64,000 nucleotides of DNA, taken from positions 62,001 to 126,000 of the forward strand of contig NZ_AUYB01000092.1 of the NCBI RefSeq assembly GCF_001625655.1. Reading direction: 5' to 3'. Made by a program: the position numbers and the translations under genes. The first letter of the stretch is position 1, and each line of letters begins with the position of its first letter. Source of the stretch: Pseudoalteromonas luteoviolacea DSM 6061. GTDB lineage: Bacteria > Pseudomonadota > Gammaproteobacteria > Enterobacterales > Alteromonadaceae. This document shows positions 1-8,055 of this stretch, piece after piece. Below the pieces are notes generated by a model. The model saw nothing but the letters and a program-made list of their open reading frames with translations. It was not told the DNA's origin and searched no databases.

Positions 1-1229
1 AAGTATTTCCAATGCACTTATCTATCAGTGAGCTTCCTATCATGCCCAATGGGGTGAGGCGATTTATCGGTAATTGTGTTGATCTTACCAATATAAAAGA
101 AAAAGAAGAGCAGTTAAGGCGCTCGATGAAAATGGATGCGTTAGGTAAGCTCACTGGCGGTATCGCGCATGATTTCAATAATCTGATAGGTATAATGTTG
201 GGCTACAGCGACATTATAACTATGCAGCCTACTTTAGATACTGAAATAAAAAGCCACGTACAGGAAATTATCAAAGCTGGGGAGCGGGCAACCAACTTAA
301 CGCAAAAACTTCTGAATTTTTCTAAAAAAGAAAGTGCGTTGAACGAAGTGTTCTCACTCAACGATGCGTTGCTAGATAGCCGCCAATTATTAGAGAAATC
401 ACTGAAAGCCGACGTAAAATTGCTTTTCGACTTGTCTCCGGATTTACCTGACGTACAGTTAGATAAACATGATTTTGATGACATGATTTTAAACCTTGTT
501 ATTAACAGCGTGCATGCTATCAAAGAGGCAGGAAGCGTGACTATTCGGACAAGTTTAGATTGGTATCAAAATAATAGAATAGATCAGTCATCTAGTTTAC
601 ATGTTAAATGTGAGGTTATTGATACAGGTGAGGGGATTTCTGACCAGCATTTAGATAGTATATTTGACCCGTTTTTTTCTACTAAAGGAGATAAGGGGAC
701 TGGTTTGGGGTTGAGTCAAGTATATGCTTTTATTCAACGTAGTCTTGGCTGTGTAGATGTAAAAAGTAATCCAGATGGCACCACCTTTGAGATATATTTT
801 CCAGCGGTTAAGTCTAAGGCTAAGTTGAGTGACCAAGCACTGCCTCAGTACGAGCATGTGCACCAGACACCCAGCCGAATCCTAGTGGTTGATGATGAAG
901 CTTCACTTGCCGATGTTATTGCAAAATTGCTTCGCCAAGCTGGTCATACTGTCGATATCAAAACTTGCGGTATTGATGCATTGGCGGCACTTAAAGACAA
1001 AAAGTATGATCTTGTGATTTCAGATGTATTGATGCCTGATGTGAATGGATTTAGCTTAGTTAAAAAAGCCCAAAGTCTTCATCCACACATAAAAGTGCAG
1101 ATGATAAGTGGCTATGTCGATATTGAGAAAGTAAGCGACTTTGACAGCGCACTTTACACCAACATAATTCGCAAACCGTTTCGGCCGCAAGAGTTACTCA
1201 ATCGGGTAGCGACATTATGCTCAGAATAG
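1..1229 (+). CDS. Hybrid sensor histidine kinase (5'-truncated by window edge)
   Basis: The reading frame is open from the first bases (codons start at base 3), so the gene begins before the window. What remains starts in the last strand of a PAS domain and continues with a HisKA-like dimerisation helix whose H-box reads GGIAHDFNN. An ATPase domain follows, with N-box ILNLVINSVHAI, G1 box DTGEGIS, F-box FDPFFSTK and G2 box GTGLGLS. The protein ends in a receiver domain (acidic pair in LVVDDEAS, phospho-acceptor Asp in ISDVLMPD, Lys in RKPF). It is a cytoplasmic hybrid kinase, at least in the visible part; the input domain is not seen. It converges on a response-regulator gene and their 3' ends overlap by 9 bp. 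Confidence 0.93.
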   Translation, partial: VFPMHLSISELPIMPNGVRRFIGNCVDLTNIKEKEEQLRRSMKMDALGKLTGGIAHDFNNLIGIMLGYSDIITMQPTLDTEIKSHVQEIIKAGERATNLTQKLLNFSKKESALNEVFSLNDALLDSRQLLEKSLKADVKLLFDLSPDLPDVQLDKHDFDDMILNLVINSVHAIKEAGSVTIRTSLDWYQNNRIDQSSSLHVKCEVIDTGEGISDQHLDSIFDPFFSTKGDKGTGLGLSQVYAFIQRSLGCVDVKSNPDGTTFEIYFPAVKSKAKLSDQALPQYEHVHQTPSRILVVDDEASLADVIAKLLRQAGHTVDIKTCGIDALAALKDKKYDLVISDVLMPDVNGFSLVKKAQSLHPHIKVQMISGYVDIEKVSDFDSALYTNIIRKPFRPQELLNRVATLCSE

Positions 1230-2390
1230 CTCCGGCTTTGTGTTGCTCAAATCCAATTGGGTTTCTAACTCTGGGGCAACCTTCTGCTCCATTTCGAAAT
1301 ATTTATCAGTTTTTTGGATTATGTTGGTTAGATTTGATTTGAGTAAATTAATTTTAGGCTCGATCGAACTGAGATTTTTAGCCTCTTTGGCGATGAGGTT
1401 GGCGATAAACAGCTCTTGCTCTTCGGTTAAGTCTAGAATGTGAAAACTAGACGTGATTTGCTGATTTAGATCGTTCATAACGTCTTGAATCAAACATTTA
1501 TACTCTTCTGACAGGGTATGTAATTCTCCTATACCTGAGGTGATATCTACTACAATTTGTTCCATGGCTTGTTGACGAAATAGATCAAGTAGCTTGGCTT
1601 CTAAACCTTCGATAATTGCGACGGAAATATCATTAATTGCGCCGCTTTCCTCAGGGGGTTCAGGCATGTTCTTGATAAGAAAAGACACATGTTTTTCATT
1701 TACAATGAGTCGCCTGCCAAAACTATGTAAACGGCCTTTTGTACACAGTAGCTCAAATATGTTTTGCTCTATTGGGCTAATTCCACAACCGCTTGGACCG
1801 TAAAAGCTGATTTCGTCCTTTTTGATCATGACACTGGTAAGCAACCCCAATTGTTTCACAGTGGCGAAGAATTGGTTAATGACTTGATGCTCATTTTTGC
1901 ACTGATTCAGAGATTTAAAAAACTGCATAACTAAGCTGTAGTGAGAAGCTTGCTGCATAGAAGAAAGCGCTAAGGTTATAGATTCCTGCTCACTGGCTTT
2001 TAGCTCAACCTGAGACTGTATAAACTCAGCGACTTTTTGTACTTTAGTAATCAATTCCTTCATCTGAAAAGGCTTGGCAATAAAGTCATCGGCGCCTACA
2101 TCAAAAGCGCGTAGCCGCATGTCTAGATTGTTATATCCGGACACCAAAAATAAGGCGCAGTTAGTTGTTAAAATCTCTTTTTTTATTTTTTCGCATGCTA
2201 CCAGTCCGTCAATACCTGGCATACTGATATCCATTAAAATGACTTGAGGTGTATAGTGCTCAAGAATGTCATAAGCTTCTTGCGCAGAAGCGGCTTGTTC
2301 ACAAGAAAAAAAAGGTTTTAGCGCGGTAGAGATCATATCTCTCACTGGTTTTTCATCATCAACTATGAGCACCTTGGCGTTGCCTGACAT
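1221..2390 (-). CDS. Response regulator, REC plus unrecognised C-terminal domain
   Basis: The N-terminal receiver domain spans about residues 5-120, with the DD pair in LIVDDEKP, predicted phospho-Asp54 in LMDISMPG and Lys106 in AKPF. The remaining 270 residues match no output domain I recognise: no HTH, GGDEF, EAL, HD-GYP or AAA motif is visible. They begin with a helical linker (residues 120-150), continue with a region that could be GAF-like, and end in a helical tail. Start: ATG with AGGAG about 10 nt upstream. It faces a hybrid kinase tail to tail. The gene at 31105-32217 has the same architecture and also lies beside a hybrid kinase, so the C-terminal domain is probably a family of its own. 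Function is inferred only as a phosphorylation-controlled partner of the adjacent kinase. Confidence 0.88.
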   Translation of the reverse strand: MSGNAKVLIVDDEKPVRDMISTALKPFFSCEQAASAQEAYDILEHYTPQVILMDISMPGIDGLVACEKIKKEILTTNCALFLVSGYNNLDMRLRAFDVGADDFIAKPFQMKELITKVQKVAEFIQSQVELKASEQESITLALSSMQQASHYSLVMQFFKSLNQCKNEHQVINQFFATVKQLGLLTSVMIKKDEISFYGPSGCGISPIEQNIFELLCTKGRLHSFGRRLIVNEKHVSFLIKNMPEPPEESGAINDISVAIIEGLEAKLLDLFRQQAMEQIVVDITSGIGELHTLSEEYKCLIQDVMNDLNQQITSSFHILDLTEEQELFIANLIAKEAKNLSSIEPKINLLKSNLTNIIQKTDKYFEMEQKVAPELETQLDLSNTKPELF

Positions 2391-2545
2391 GATTTTTATA
2401 CTCCTGCAGTGAGCTGGTAAAACTAGGTAAAATGTACCACTCTCAACAGCATAGTGTAGAACGATTATATGCGCTAAAAAAATATGAATTCATGCAGGGT
2501 TATTTATTTAGATTCAATAGTTATTTGACATGTTTTTTAGAGAAA

Positions 2546-2577
2546 GCGAGCCACACGAGGAATAAAAAGTGGCTCGC
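2546..2577 (-). terminator. Hairpin downstream of BSP-type gene
   Basis: Nine-base arms GCGAGCCAC (2546-2554) and GTGGCTCGC (2569-2577) enclose a 14-base loop. On the minus strand a pyrimidine-rich run follows. It sits 40 bp past the stop of the minus-strand gene ending at 2617. Confidence 0.65.
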
Positions 2578-2616
2578 AGCCTGTTATAAAAGGCAAGAAG
2601 TGTTGCCTTCAGAGCA

Positions 2617-4161
2617 TTAATACTGGAGCTGCCCTCCATTATTAATGAAGTTTGCGTATTCCTGCCACATATCATCTACACCGCGGCCTAAAATACTTCT
2701 AAATGCGGCATCAAATGACCAAGAGTAATTTCCCAAGTCCTTGGCCGCTTTGTTAAATTTAAACAAAAAGTCGGGATCATGCGTAACTCTTACATAGTGC
2801 AGGAAAAATCCTGTGGTTGTGTAACCGCCTAGCCACTTTTTAGGATCATTGACATTGGGTTGTCGAGTTTTGTGCAGGCCCTCGCCAATCCGTACTGCAT
2901 CGGCTAGACCCTCAGTATATGCCCAAAATGCTTTACCATCTCCGTAGCTGTCATGGGTCAATGGTGAATTATTGTATCCATGAGTCACTTCGTGCGCCAG
3001 AATGCCATCAATCTCATCTCTAATTGCTGCATCGGAATTACCGTTGTCACGATATAAGTTCGCTAAATGAGTTGTACTCACTACGATAGTCATTTCACCA
3101 GAACCGTCCTGGCCCATTTTGTAGGCGACAAATTCGTTGCCCCAGTGATCCTTTGCTCTGAGTTCAAACCTTAGGTTTCTGAATCGATTGGATTCTACAG
3201 GATCTCGGTAAAGGATTTTCGCAACTTCGACACACTTATTAGCCATATGTGCCGCTGGGTCAGAAATAATACGCTTAAATAAAATTGAGCCCTGTGTTTG
3301 AGGGTCGACATCAATAAAATCGACTTGTGGCTTTTTCCATTCACCATTTGGGGGAGTCGTAATTTGCTCATTTATATTGATTGTGTAGCTGGTATTACTG
3401 TACGCATACACCGATACATAAAGGTTATTTCCTTGCAAATCACATGACTCGTTGGCTGTGGGTGATGTGCTGCTGCAATCGAAAGTTTGCGTCGTTGGTT
3501 GAGAGCCTAACCGCATGTATAAGTCAGCATCTCCAGATCCTGTCGTGGTTGCAATGACTTTATTGGCCACATTAAACGGGCCGAAGTGTTGCCACTGACG
3601 GGCGTTTAATGAGTTATTTTGTGAAATTGGTAACTCATTTGGCGGCGTGACAATACTAGATCCAAACATTTCAATTTCAGCAACTTGTAAAATACTTGCG
3701 CCATGATTGGCGGAAACATTTAGGCGCACAAATTTAAATGCACTTGGATTGGCGACTGTAAATTGTTTAGTCTGGTGGCGAGCACTGAATGATTGATTGT
3801 TACGCACATCTAATGTTTGCCAATTTATACCATCGGAAGAGCCTTGCAACTGCCAGTCTTGCGGATCTCTACTCGGTGCATCATTGGCAGAGGTTATGGT
3901 GTAACTGGTGATTCGTTCAGATTGATTAAACTGGTAGCTGATCCAGCCAGAAGCTGAAAAGGTCAACCATTTTCTGTACTTGTCGTTATCAAAAGCTTTA
4001 GTTCGGCCTTCGAATGTCCCATTTTCTCCAGATGCAGTTATGGCACTTGGATTAGCAGAGGTTAGATCTGTGTCCGCATATGCAGACATAGACAATGTTG
4101 AGGCCATTATGCACGCAATACTTTTAAGTTCAAAAGCCCATTTTTTATTTCTTTGATTCAT
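2617..4161 (-). CDS. Secreted BSP-family metalloprotein with discoidin and PPC domains
   Basis: A signal peptide (about residues 1-29, cleavage after MSAYA) is followed by a discoidin/F5-8C-like carbohydrate- or surface-binding domain (about 30-170). Next comes a pre-peptidase C-terminal (PPC) domain with the typical DADLYMRLG-type core (about 190-265), then a C-terminal domain of the basic secretory protein (BSP, peptidase-like) family. That domain carries an HEVTHGYNN zinc motif near residue 390 and a downstream TEGLAD motif that could supply a further ligand. Expected location is outside the cell. BSP proteins are thought to be metallopeptidases from fold and motif, but the substrate is unknown. 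Start: ATG with AAGG about 10 nt upstream. It is a single-gene unit with its own terminator-like hairpin. Confidence 0.88.
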   Translation of the reverse strand: MNQRNKKWAFELKSIACIMASTLSMSAYADTDLTSANPSAITASGENGTFEGRTKAFDNDKYRKWLTFSASGWISYQFNQSERITSYTITSANDAPSRDPQDWQLQGSSDGINWQTLDVRNNQSFSARHQTKQFTVANPSAFKFVRLNVSANHGASILQVAEIEMFGSSIVTPPNELPISQNNSLNARQWQHFGPFNVANKVIATTTGSGDADLYMRLGSQPTTQTFDCSSTSPTANESCDLQGNNLYVSVYAYSNTSYTININEQITTPPNGEWKKPQVDFIDVDPQTQGSILFKRIISDPAAHMANKCVEVAKILYRDPVESNRFRNLRFELRAKDHWGNEFVAYKMGQDGSGEMTIVVSTTHLANLYRDNGNSDAAIRDEIDGILAHEVTHGYNNSPLTHDSYGDGKAFWAYTEGLADAVRIGEGLHKTRQPNVNDPKKWLGGYTTTGFFLHYVRVTHDPDFLFKFNKAAKDLGNYSWSFDAAFRSILGRGVDDMWQEYANFINNGGQLQY

Positions 4162-4566
4162 CTTTATGCAACCTTGTATCGTTCCAAATTTATTGACGTT
4201 TAATTTGCTGTTCCAATCATTATTATATTTGTGAGCACAATAAATCAGGTGTTGTTGTTACTGTTGTATTAGTTGGAACGTTTTAATAATTGGTTGTAAT
4301 TTGTACTTTGTCAAAGGTTTTTTACATCAAATTAACTGGGTTGATGGTTTTTTGTGTGAGAAATGAGCTGATTGTTGGGGTTTTGTAGATTTTTTTACAT
4401 TACTCATTTTCTCGCTATTCTTGTATCCTATTACATAAATAATTGAATAGTATCGCTATATTTTTTGTTTAATTATTGAACTTGCTTGAATGGTAATAAA
4501 CTATTTCAGGAACAAATAGTTGAAAAATAAATCTCAGCAATGATTGCTAAATGTGTTTGAAAGAGT
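4162..4566. other. Intergenic region between divergent genes
   Basis: 405 bp, AT-rich, with no convincing ORF. It must carry the promoters of the divergent BSP-type gene and the acetyltransferase. Three copies of a 7-mer stand out: GTTCCAA at 4181-4187 and 4210-4216, and its inverse TTGGAAC at 4273-4279. They could be half-sites of an operator, but this is not established. Confidence 0.5.
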
Positions 4567-5013
4567 ATGAGAAAGATGAATTGGCAGATAGAAAAAGGCA
4601 CTTTAGAAGAGCTAATCTCCATTGAAGAGCAAATTCCGGAGTTCACAGCTTCGAAATCAAAAGAAACAGTGTTAAGTCGAATACAAGGAGCTACTTTCTT
4701 ATTGTTAGTAGCAAAGCTCGATGGCAAACCTATTGCGTACAAATTGGGTTATGAGCTGAGCAATGAGCAATTTTATAGTTGGTTAGGTGCAGTTGTTCCA
4801 GCCTATCGTGGTAGTGGTATTGCACAGTCGCTATTAGATGCGCAAGAACAGTGGTGCGCATCTCGAGGTTATAGCTGCATTTCGGTTAAATCAATGAACA
4901 AATTTAAGTCCATGCTGATGATGCTTATAAAAAACAACTACCAAATTGTCGAGTGTCGTCCGTTGAGTGATGGCTCTGATAGTAAAATAAGATTTTTAAA
5001 ACGACTAAATTGA
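4567..5013 (+). CDS. GNAT-family N-acetyltransferase
   Basis: 148 residues, the usual length of a single GNAT domain. The central acetyl-CoA-binding segment reads VVPAYRGSGIAQSLLDAQ, a good Q/RxxGxG/A motif A. The N-terminal part has the alpha1-alpha2 pattern of small-molecule acetyltransferases, and the C-terminal strand pattern is intact. The acyl acceptor cannot be told from sequence. Start: ATG 4567 with a second ATG three codons later; the ribosome binding site is weak for both. It converges on an EamA transporter with a shared terminator between them. Confidence 0.88.
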   Translation: MRKMNWQIEKGTLEELISIEEQIPEFTASKSKETVLSRIQGATFLLLVAKLDGKPIAYKLGYELSNEQFYSWLGAVVPAYRGSGIAQSLLDAQEQWCASRGYSCISVKSMNKFKSMLMMLIKNNYQIVECRPLSDGSDSKIRFLKRLN

Positions 5014-5017
5014 TAGT

Positions 5018-5042
5018 AAGCCCTTGTGTAATAAAGGGCTTT
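5018..5042. terminator. Bidirectional rho-independent terminator
   Basis: Stem AAGCCCTT (5018-5025) with AAGGGCTT (5034-5041), lying between two convergent stop codons at 5013 and 5048. Confidence 0.75.
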
Positions 5043-5047
5043 ACAAA

Positions 5048-5902
5048 TTATTGTGATTTTTTAGCTTCAAAAACTCGGTCTAAGTACAGTGCCAATAAAA
5101 TAATTGCACTGCCAATCGCCAATTTAGTGAGGCTTTCATCTCTGTTCCAAATCACTAAGTTAACTAAAATCCCAGCTGGAACCAGTACGTTATTCATAGC
5201 CGCGAGTGTACCAACTGATACTAGTGTCGCTCCTTTATTCCAAAGGAAGTAGCCAAGTCCAGACGCAATTAACCCAAGGTATAACAAAACCCCCCATTGC
5301 AACTGCGTAGTTGGTAGCTTATTACTATCTCCAAATATCACAAACCCAGCTCCTGATACTACCAGTGCGCCAATAAAGAAAAATCCAAAACAGCTAAGCT
5401 GTGGTAAGGGAGTGTGGTGTAGTAAGCGTTTATAACAAACTTGGCCCAAGGCAAAACACAAGTTAGCACCTTGGACTAGGCATAACCCGATCCAAAACTG
5501 CTCATTGATGTGTTCATACCGAATAGTAATAGCACCTATTGTCGCAACTAGTGCGACCAGTAAATGATGAGGTTGAAAGCGCTTTTCAAACAAATCATTG
5601 ATCAAAGCAATATACACAGGAGTCATTACTGTGAATAACAGTACTTCAGGTACACTGAGATACAAGAACGAATGGTAATAGAAGCCATACATTGCACCAA
5701 TTTGAATGGCGCCAATAGCCATTAACTTTGTGGCATTTTGTAGTGAAATTTGCCTAAATTTAATAAAAGGCAAAAAAATAAGCGTAGCAATAAACACTCG
5801 ACTAACTGCCGAAAACCAAGAATCTACTTGGCCAGCCAAATACACACCAATCAGACTGAAAGAAAAAGCCCAAAGAGCGGTAACAAACGATAAATGTAGC
5901 AT
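5048..5902 (-). CDS. EamA/DMT-family inner-membrane transporter
   Basis: 284 residues made of two EamA repeats with about ten hydrophobic segments, the standard drug/metabolite transporter layout. The opening LWAFSFSLIGVYLAGQVDSW is typical of the carboxylate/amino acid/amine transporter group. It probably exports amino acids or related metabolites; substrate and direction are inferred from the family. Isolated gene, transcribed away from the SYLF lipoprotein gene and converging on an acetyltransferase. Confidence 0.87.
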   Translation of the reverse strand: MLHLSFVTALWAFSFSLIGVYLAGQVDSWFSAVSRVFIATLIFLPFIKFRQISLQNATKLMAIGAIQIGAMYGFYYHSFLYLSVPEVLLFTVMTPVYIALINDLFEKRFQPHHLLVALVATIGAITIRYEHINEQFWIGLCLVQGANLCFALGQVCYKRLLHHTPLPQLSCFGFFFIGALVVSGAGFVIFGDSNKLPTTQLQWGVLLYLGLIASGLGYFLWNKGATLVSVGTLAAMNNVLVPAGILVNLVIWNRDESLTKLAIGSAIILLALYLDRVFEAKKSQ

Positions 5903-6077
5903 AGAGGGTCACTGAGTTTTTGTGCCATTTTATGCCTACCTATAAATTAAATCGACAGGAATCAATAGAGTATTTGTTCATTTTCTATAAAGCTGCAAAC
6001 AAATAATGCAATTATTCGAAAATAACGAAGTAAATGACCGTTATAATATGATTTTAATTTACTACTGAGTGGTTACA

Positions 6078-6110
6078 ATGAAGTTGTTTTCACATTTATC
6101 CCTTTCATGA
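6078..6110 (+). other. Ten-codon ORF, possible leader peptide
   Basis: ATG to TGA encoding MKLFSHLSLS, sandwiched between a TATAAT-like box 30 bp upstream and a strong terminator 17 bp downstream. The layout resembles a leader/attenuator or a small RNA. However, the peptide has no run of one amino acid, and the next gene starts more than 200 bp beyond the terminator. Confidence 0.3.
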
Positions 6111-6127
6111 TTACCCATGATGTGTTG

Positions 6128-6160
6128 AAGGCCACCATTCCCAGGTGGCCTTTTTATTTT
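6128..6160 (+). terminator. Strong rho-independent terminator with no gene upstream
   Basis: Nine-base arms AAGGCCACC (6128-6136) and GGTGGCCTT (6144-6152) with loop ATTCCCA and a T-rich tail. No plus-strand gene ends nearby, so it probably ends a short untranslated or leader transcript. Confidence 0.75.
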
Positions 6161-6386
6161 CAAAAATTTTTCTAAACATCGCAGTAAACTCGTCGTATTT
6201 GTTACCTTGACTTGAAGCTATCGTCCCCCAATGCTTAGGCGAATATCCATGGCTGCCAAAGGATATTTAAATATGCTTAATAAGGATTCGTTCATCTTGC
6301 GCTAAACTTGGCACATGCATAGTTCCCGTAATTATTGATCTAACAAGCACAATTTAATTTCACAGTATTTGTAGGGGAGAAAAACG

Positions 6387-6950
6387 ATGAACAATGTGGT
6401 TAAAGTATCTGTATTTTGGTTTGTGGCGTTGCTGGCAGGTTGCGCATCCATGGGCGCTGGGGATATAGCTCAAAAGCGTGCTGATATTATAAAAATGAAA
6501 AATGCTACGTTGGCTCAGTTGTACTCAGAAAAGCCAGACACACGAGCACAGATAAAATCAGCGGTTGGGTATGCCGTTTTCTCCAATGCTAATGTTAATT
6601 TGTTATTGGTGTCAGCAGGGACTGGTTACGGCGTGGTCCACAATAACCAATCTGGCCAATTTACATACATGAATATGGCTGAGGGCGGTGTGGGCCTTGG
6701 CTTGGGTGTGAAAGATTATCGACTTGTATTAGTTTTCCACACTCAAAAAGCGCTGAATACCTTTGTTGAAAACGGATGGACCTTTGGCGGAAATGCTGAT
6801 GCAGCTGCAAAAGCATCTGAAAAGGGCGCATCAATGCAAGGAGAGTTGTACTACGGCGATATGTCTGTATATACCATGACCAATAGTGGCTTAGCTTTAC
6901 AAGCAACCGTAAAAGGCACGAAATTTTGGCCAGATAGTAAACTAAATTAA
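6387..6950 (+). CDS. SYLF/Ysc84-domain lipoprotein
   Basis: The N-terminus MNNVVKVSVFWFVALLAGC is a lipoprotein signal with lipobox LAGC and lipidated Cys19. The rest is a SYLF (Ysc84) lipid-binding domain, recognisable from the VGYAVFSNANVN, AGTGYGVV, EGGVGLGLGVKDYRLVLVF and FGGNADAAAKA segments. Bacterial members are membrane-associated, usually of unknown role. Start: ATG with AGGGGAGA 8 nt upstream. No obvious operon partner; the next gene is 150 bp downstream. Confidence 0.88.
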   Translation: MNNVVKVSVFWFVALLAGCASMGAGDIAQKRADIIKMKNATLAQLYSEKPDTRAQIKSAVGYAVFSNANVNLLLVSAGTGYGVVHNNQSGQFTYMNMAEGGVGLGLGVKDYRLVLVFHTQKALNTFVENGWTFGGNADAAAKASEKGASMQGELYYGDMSVYTMTNSGLALQATVKGTKFWPDSKLN

Positions 6951-7098
6951 TCGCTAAATTCAGTGTAAAGAATATACTAGATATATAAAGCGCTAATAAC
7001 TTTGTACTTGTGCACTTAATGAGTTTTTTTAGCTTGTTAGCTGCACAACTATTCGTTATAAACATGGTAAATATATTCAATTATTTTTTGGGGGCCGT

Positions 7099-8016
7099 AT
7101 GTTTAAGGATATTGATGACCTCAGCGATAGTTCAGTTTTAATTGTAGAAGACTCTTCACTGACTCAAAAAGTGTTGAGCGCTTGCTTAGATGGCCTGTGT
7201 AAAGTCGATTGCGTTTTCTCAGCAGAAGATGCGATTCAGCATTGCTTAGACAATCCACCAGACCTGATTCTCATGGATTGGATTTTGGAAGGAATGACCG
7301 GGTTAGAAGCGTGTAAAAAGATTCAGGCAATGGATGAGCTAAATGATATCCCCGTTATTTTTGTTACTTCAAATACCAATGAAAACCAGCAAGAGCTGTG
7401 CTGGGATGCAGGTGCAGTAGACTTTTTAGGAAAGCCTATTGTCGCAAGAACGCTGGTAAACAGGGTGCGAACTCACCTTAAATACAAAAGACAAACTGAT
7501 ATTCTAAAACAGTACTCTTTCTTTGATGGATTAACAGAAGTCTTTAACCGTCGCTATTTTGATATGGAAAGCCAGCGGCTATTCAAGCAGAACTTGCGCC
7601 AGCAACAAAATCTGGCCGTTGTAATGCTTGATATCGACTATTTTAAGTTTTACAACGATCATTATGGCCATTTACAAGGTGATGATGCACTCAAGGCGGT
7701 TGCAAAGGTTGCGGTGAAAATGGTAAATCGGCCTCTGGATAGCGTGTTCAGATACGGCGGTGAGGAATTTGCAGTGCTGTTACCAAATACGGATAAAGAC
7801 GGCGCCCAGAAAATTGCCAATGCAATTGTGGATGCGGTGAAAGGCTTGGAGCTCCCCCATTGTAAATCACGATTTGATGTTGTTACCGTTAGTGCGGGTG
7901 TTGCTATAGGCAAGTATGGTCAATATGACAGCGTTCAATCGTTGATTAATATGGCTGATAAAGCCCTTTATCAAGCGAAAGACAGTGGCCGTAGCCAAGC
8001 TGTTATATTGGATTAA
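7099..8016 (+). CDS. Response-regulator diguanylate cyclase (REC-GGDEF)
   Basis: The receiver domain covers residues 10-125, with ED pair in LIVEDSS, predicted phospho-Asp60 in LMDWILEG and Lys in GKPI. A GGDEF domain follows, with active-site motif GGEEF at 220-224. An RxxD inhibitory site, RPLD at 211-214, lies exactly five residues before it, so both cyclic-di-GMP synthesis and product inhibition are expected. The substrate-binding LDIDYFKFYND segment is intact. PleD-like two-domain layout, cytoplasmic. Start: ATG with GGGGG about 5 nt upstream. No cognate kinase is adjacent. Confidence 0.94.
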   Translation: MFKDIDDLSDSSVLIVEDSSLTQKVLSACLDGLCKVDCVFSAEDAIQHCLDNPPDLILMDWILEGMTGLEACKKIQAMDELNDIPVIFVTSNTNENQQELCWDAGAVDFLGKPIVARTLVNRVRTHLKYKRQTDILKQYSFFDGLTEVFNRRYFDMESQRLFKQNLRQQQNLAVVMLDIDYFKFYNDHYGHLQGDDALKAVAKVAVKMVNRPLDSVFRYGGEEFAVLLPNTDKDGAQKIANAIVDAVKGLELPHCKSRFDVVTVSAGVAIGKYGQYDSVQSLINMADKALYQAKDSGRSQAVILD

Positions 8017-8018
8017 AT

Positions 8019-8045
8019 AGGTGTGCGAATTGCATTCGCACACCT
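8019..8045. terminator. Bidirectional terminator hairpin
   Basis: Perfect 12-base arms AGGTGTGCGAAT (8019-8030) and ATTCGCACACCT (8034-8045) with a 3-base loop, between the convergent stops of the GGDEF gene and the SdaC-like gene. Confidence 0.8.
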
Positions 8046-8055
8046 CCAATGTGTT

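Larger units (their letters stand above)
5903..6386. other. Intergenic region with a possible small transcript
   Basis: 484 bp without a normal gene. A TATAAT-like box (6042-6047), a 10-codon ORF (6078-6110) and a strong terminator (6128-6160) lie in the first half. The second half (6161-6370) shows nothing recognisable before the ribosome binding site of the next gene. Confidence 0.5.

Noticed and set aside
2432..2620. 62-codon plus-strand ORF between the REC-X and BSP-type genes
   Set aside because: It contains the 9-bp terminator hairpin of the BSP-type gene, has no ribosome binding site and resembles no protein.
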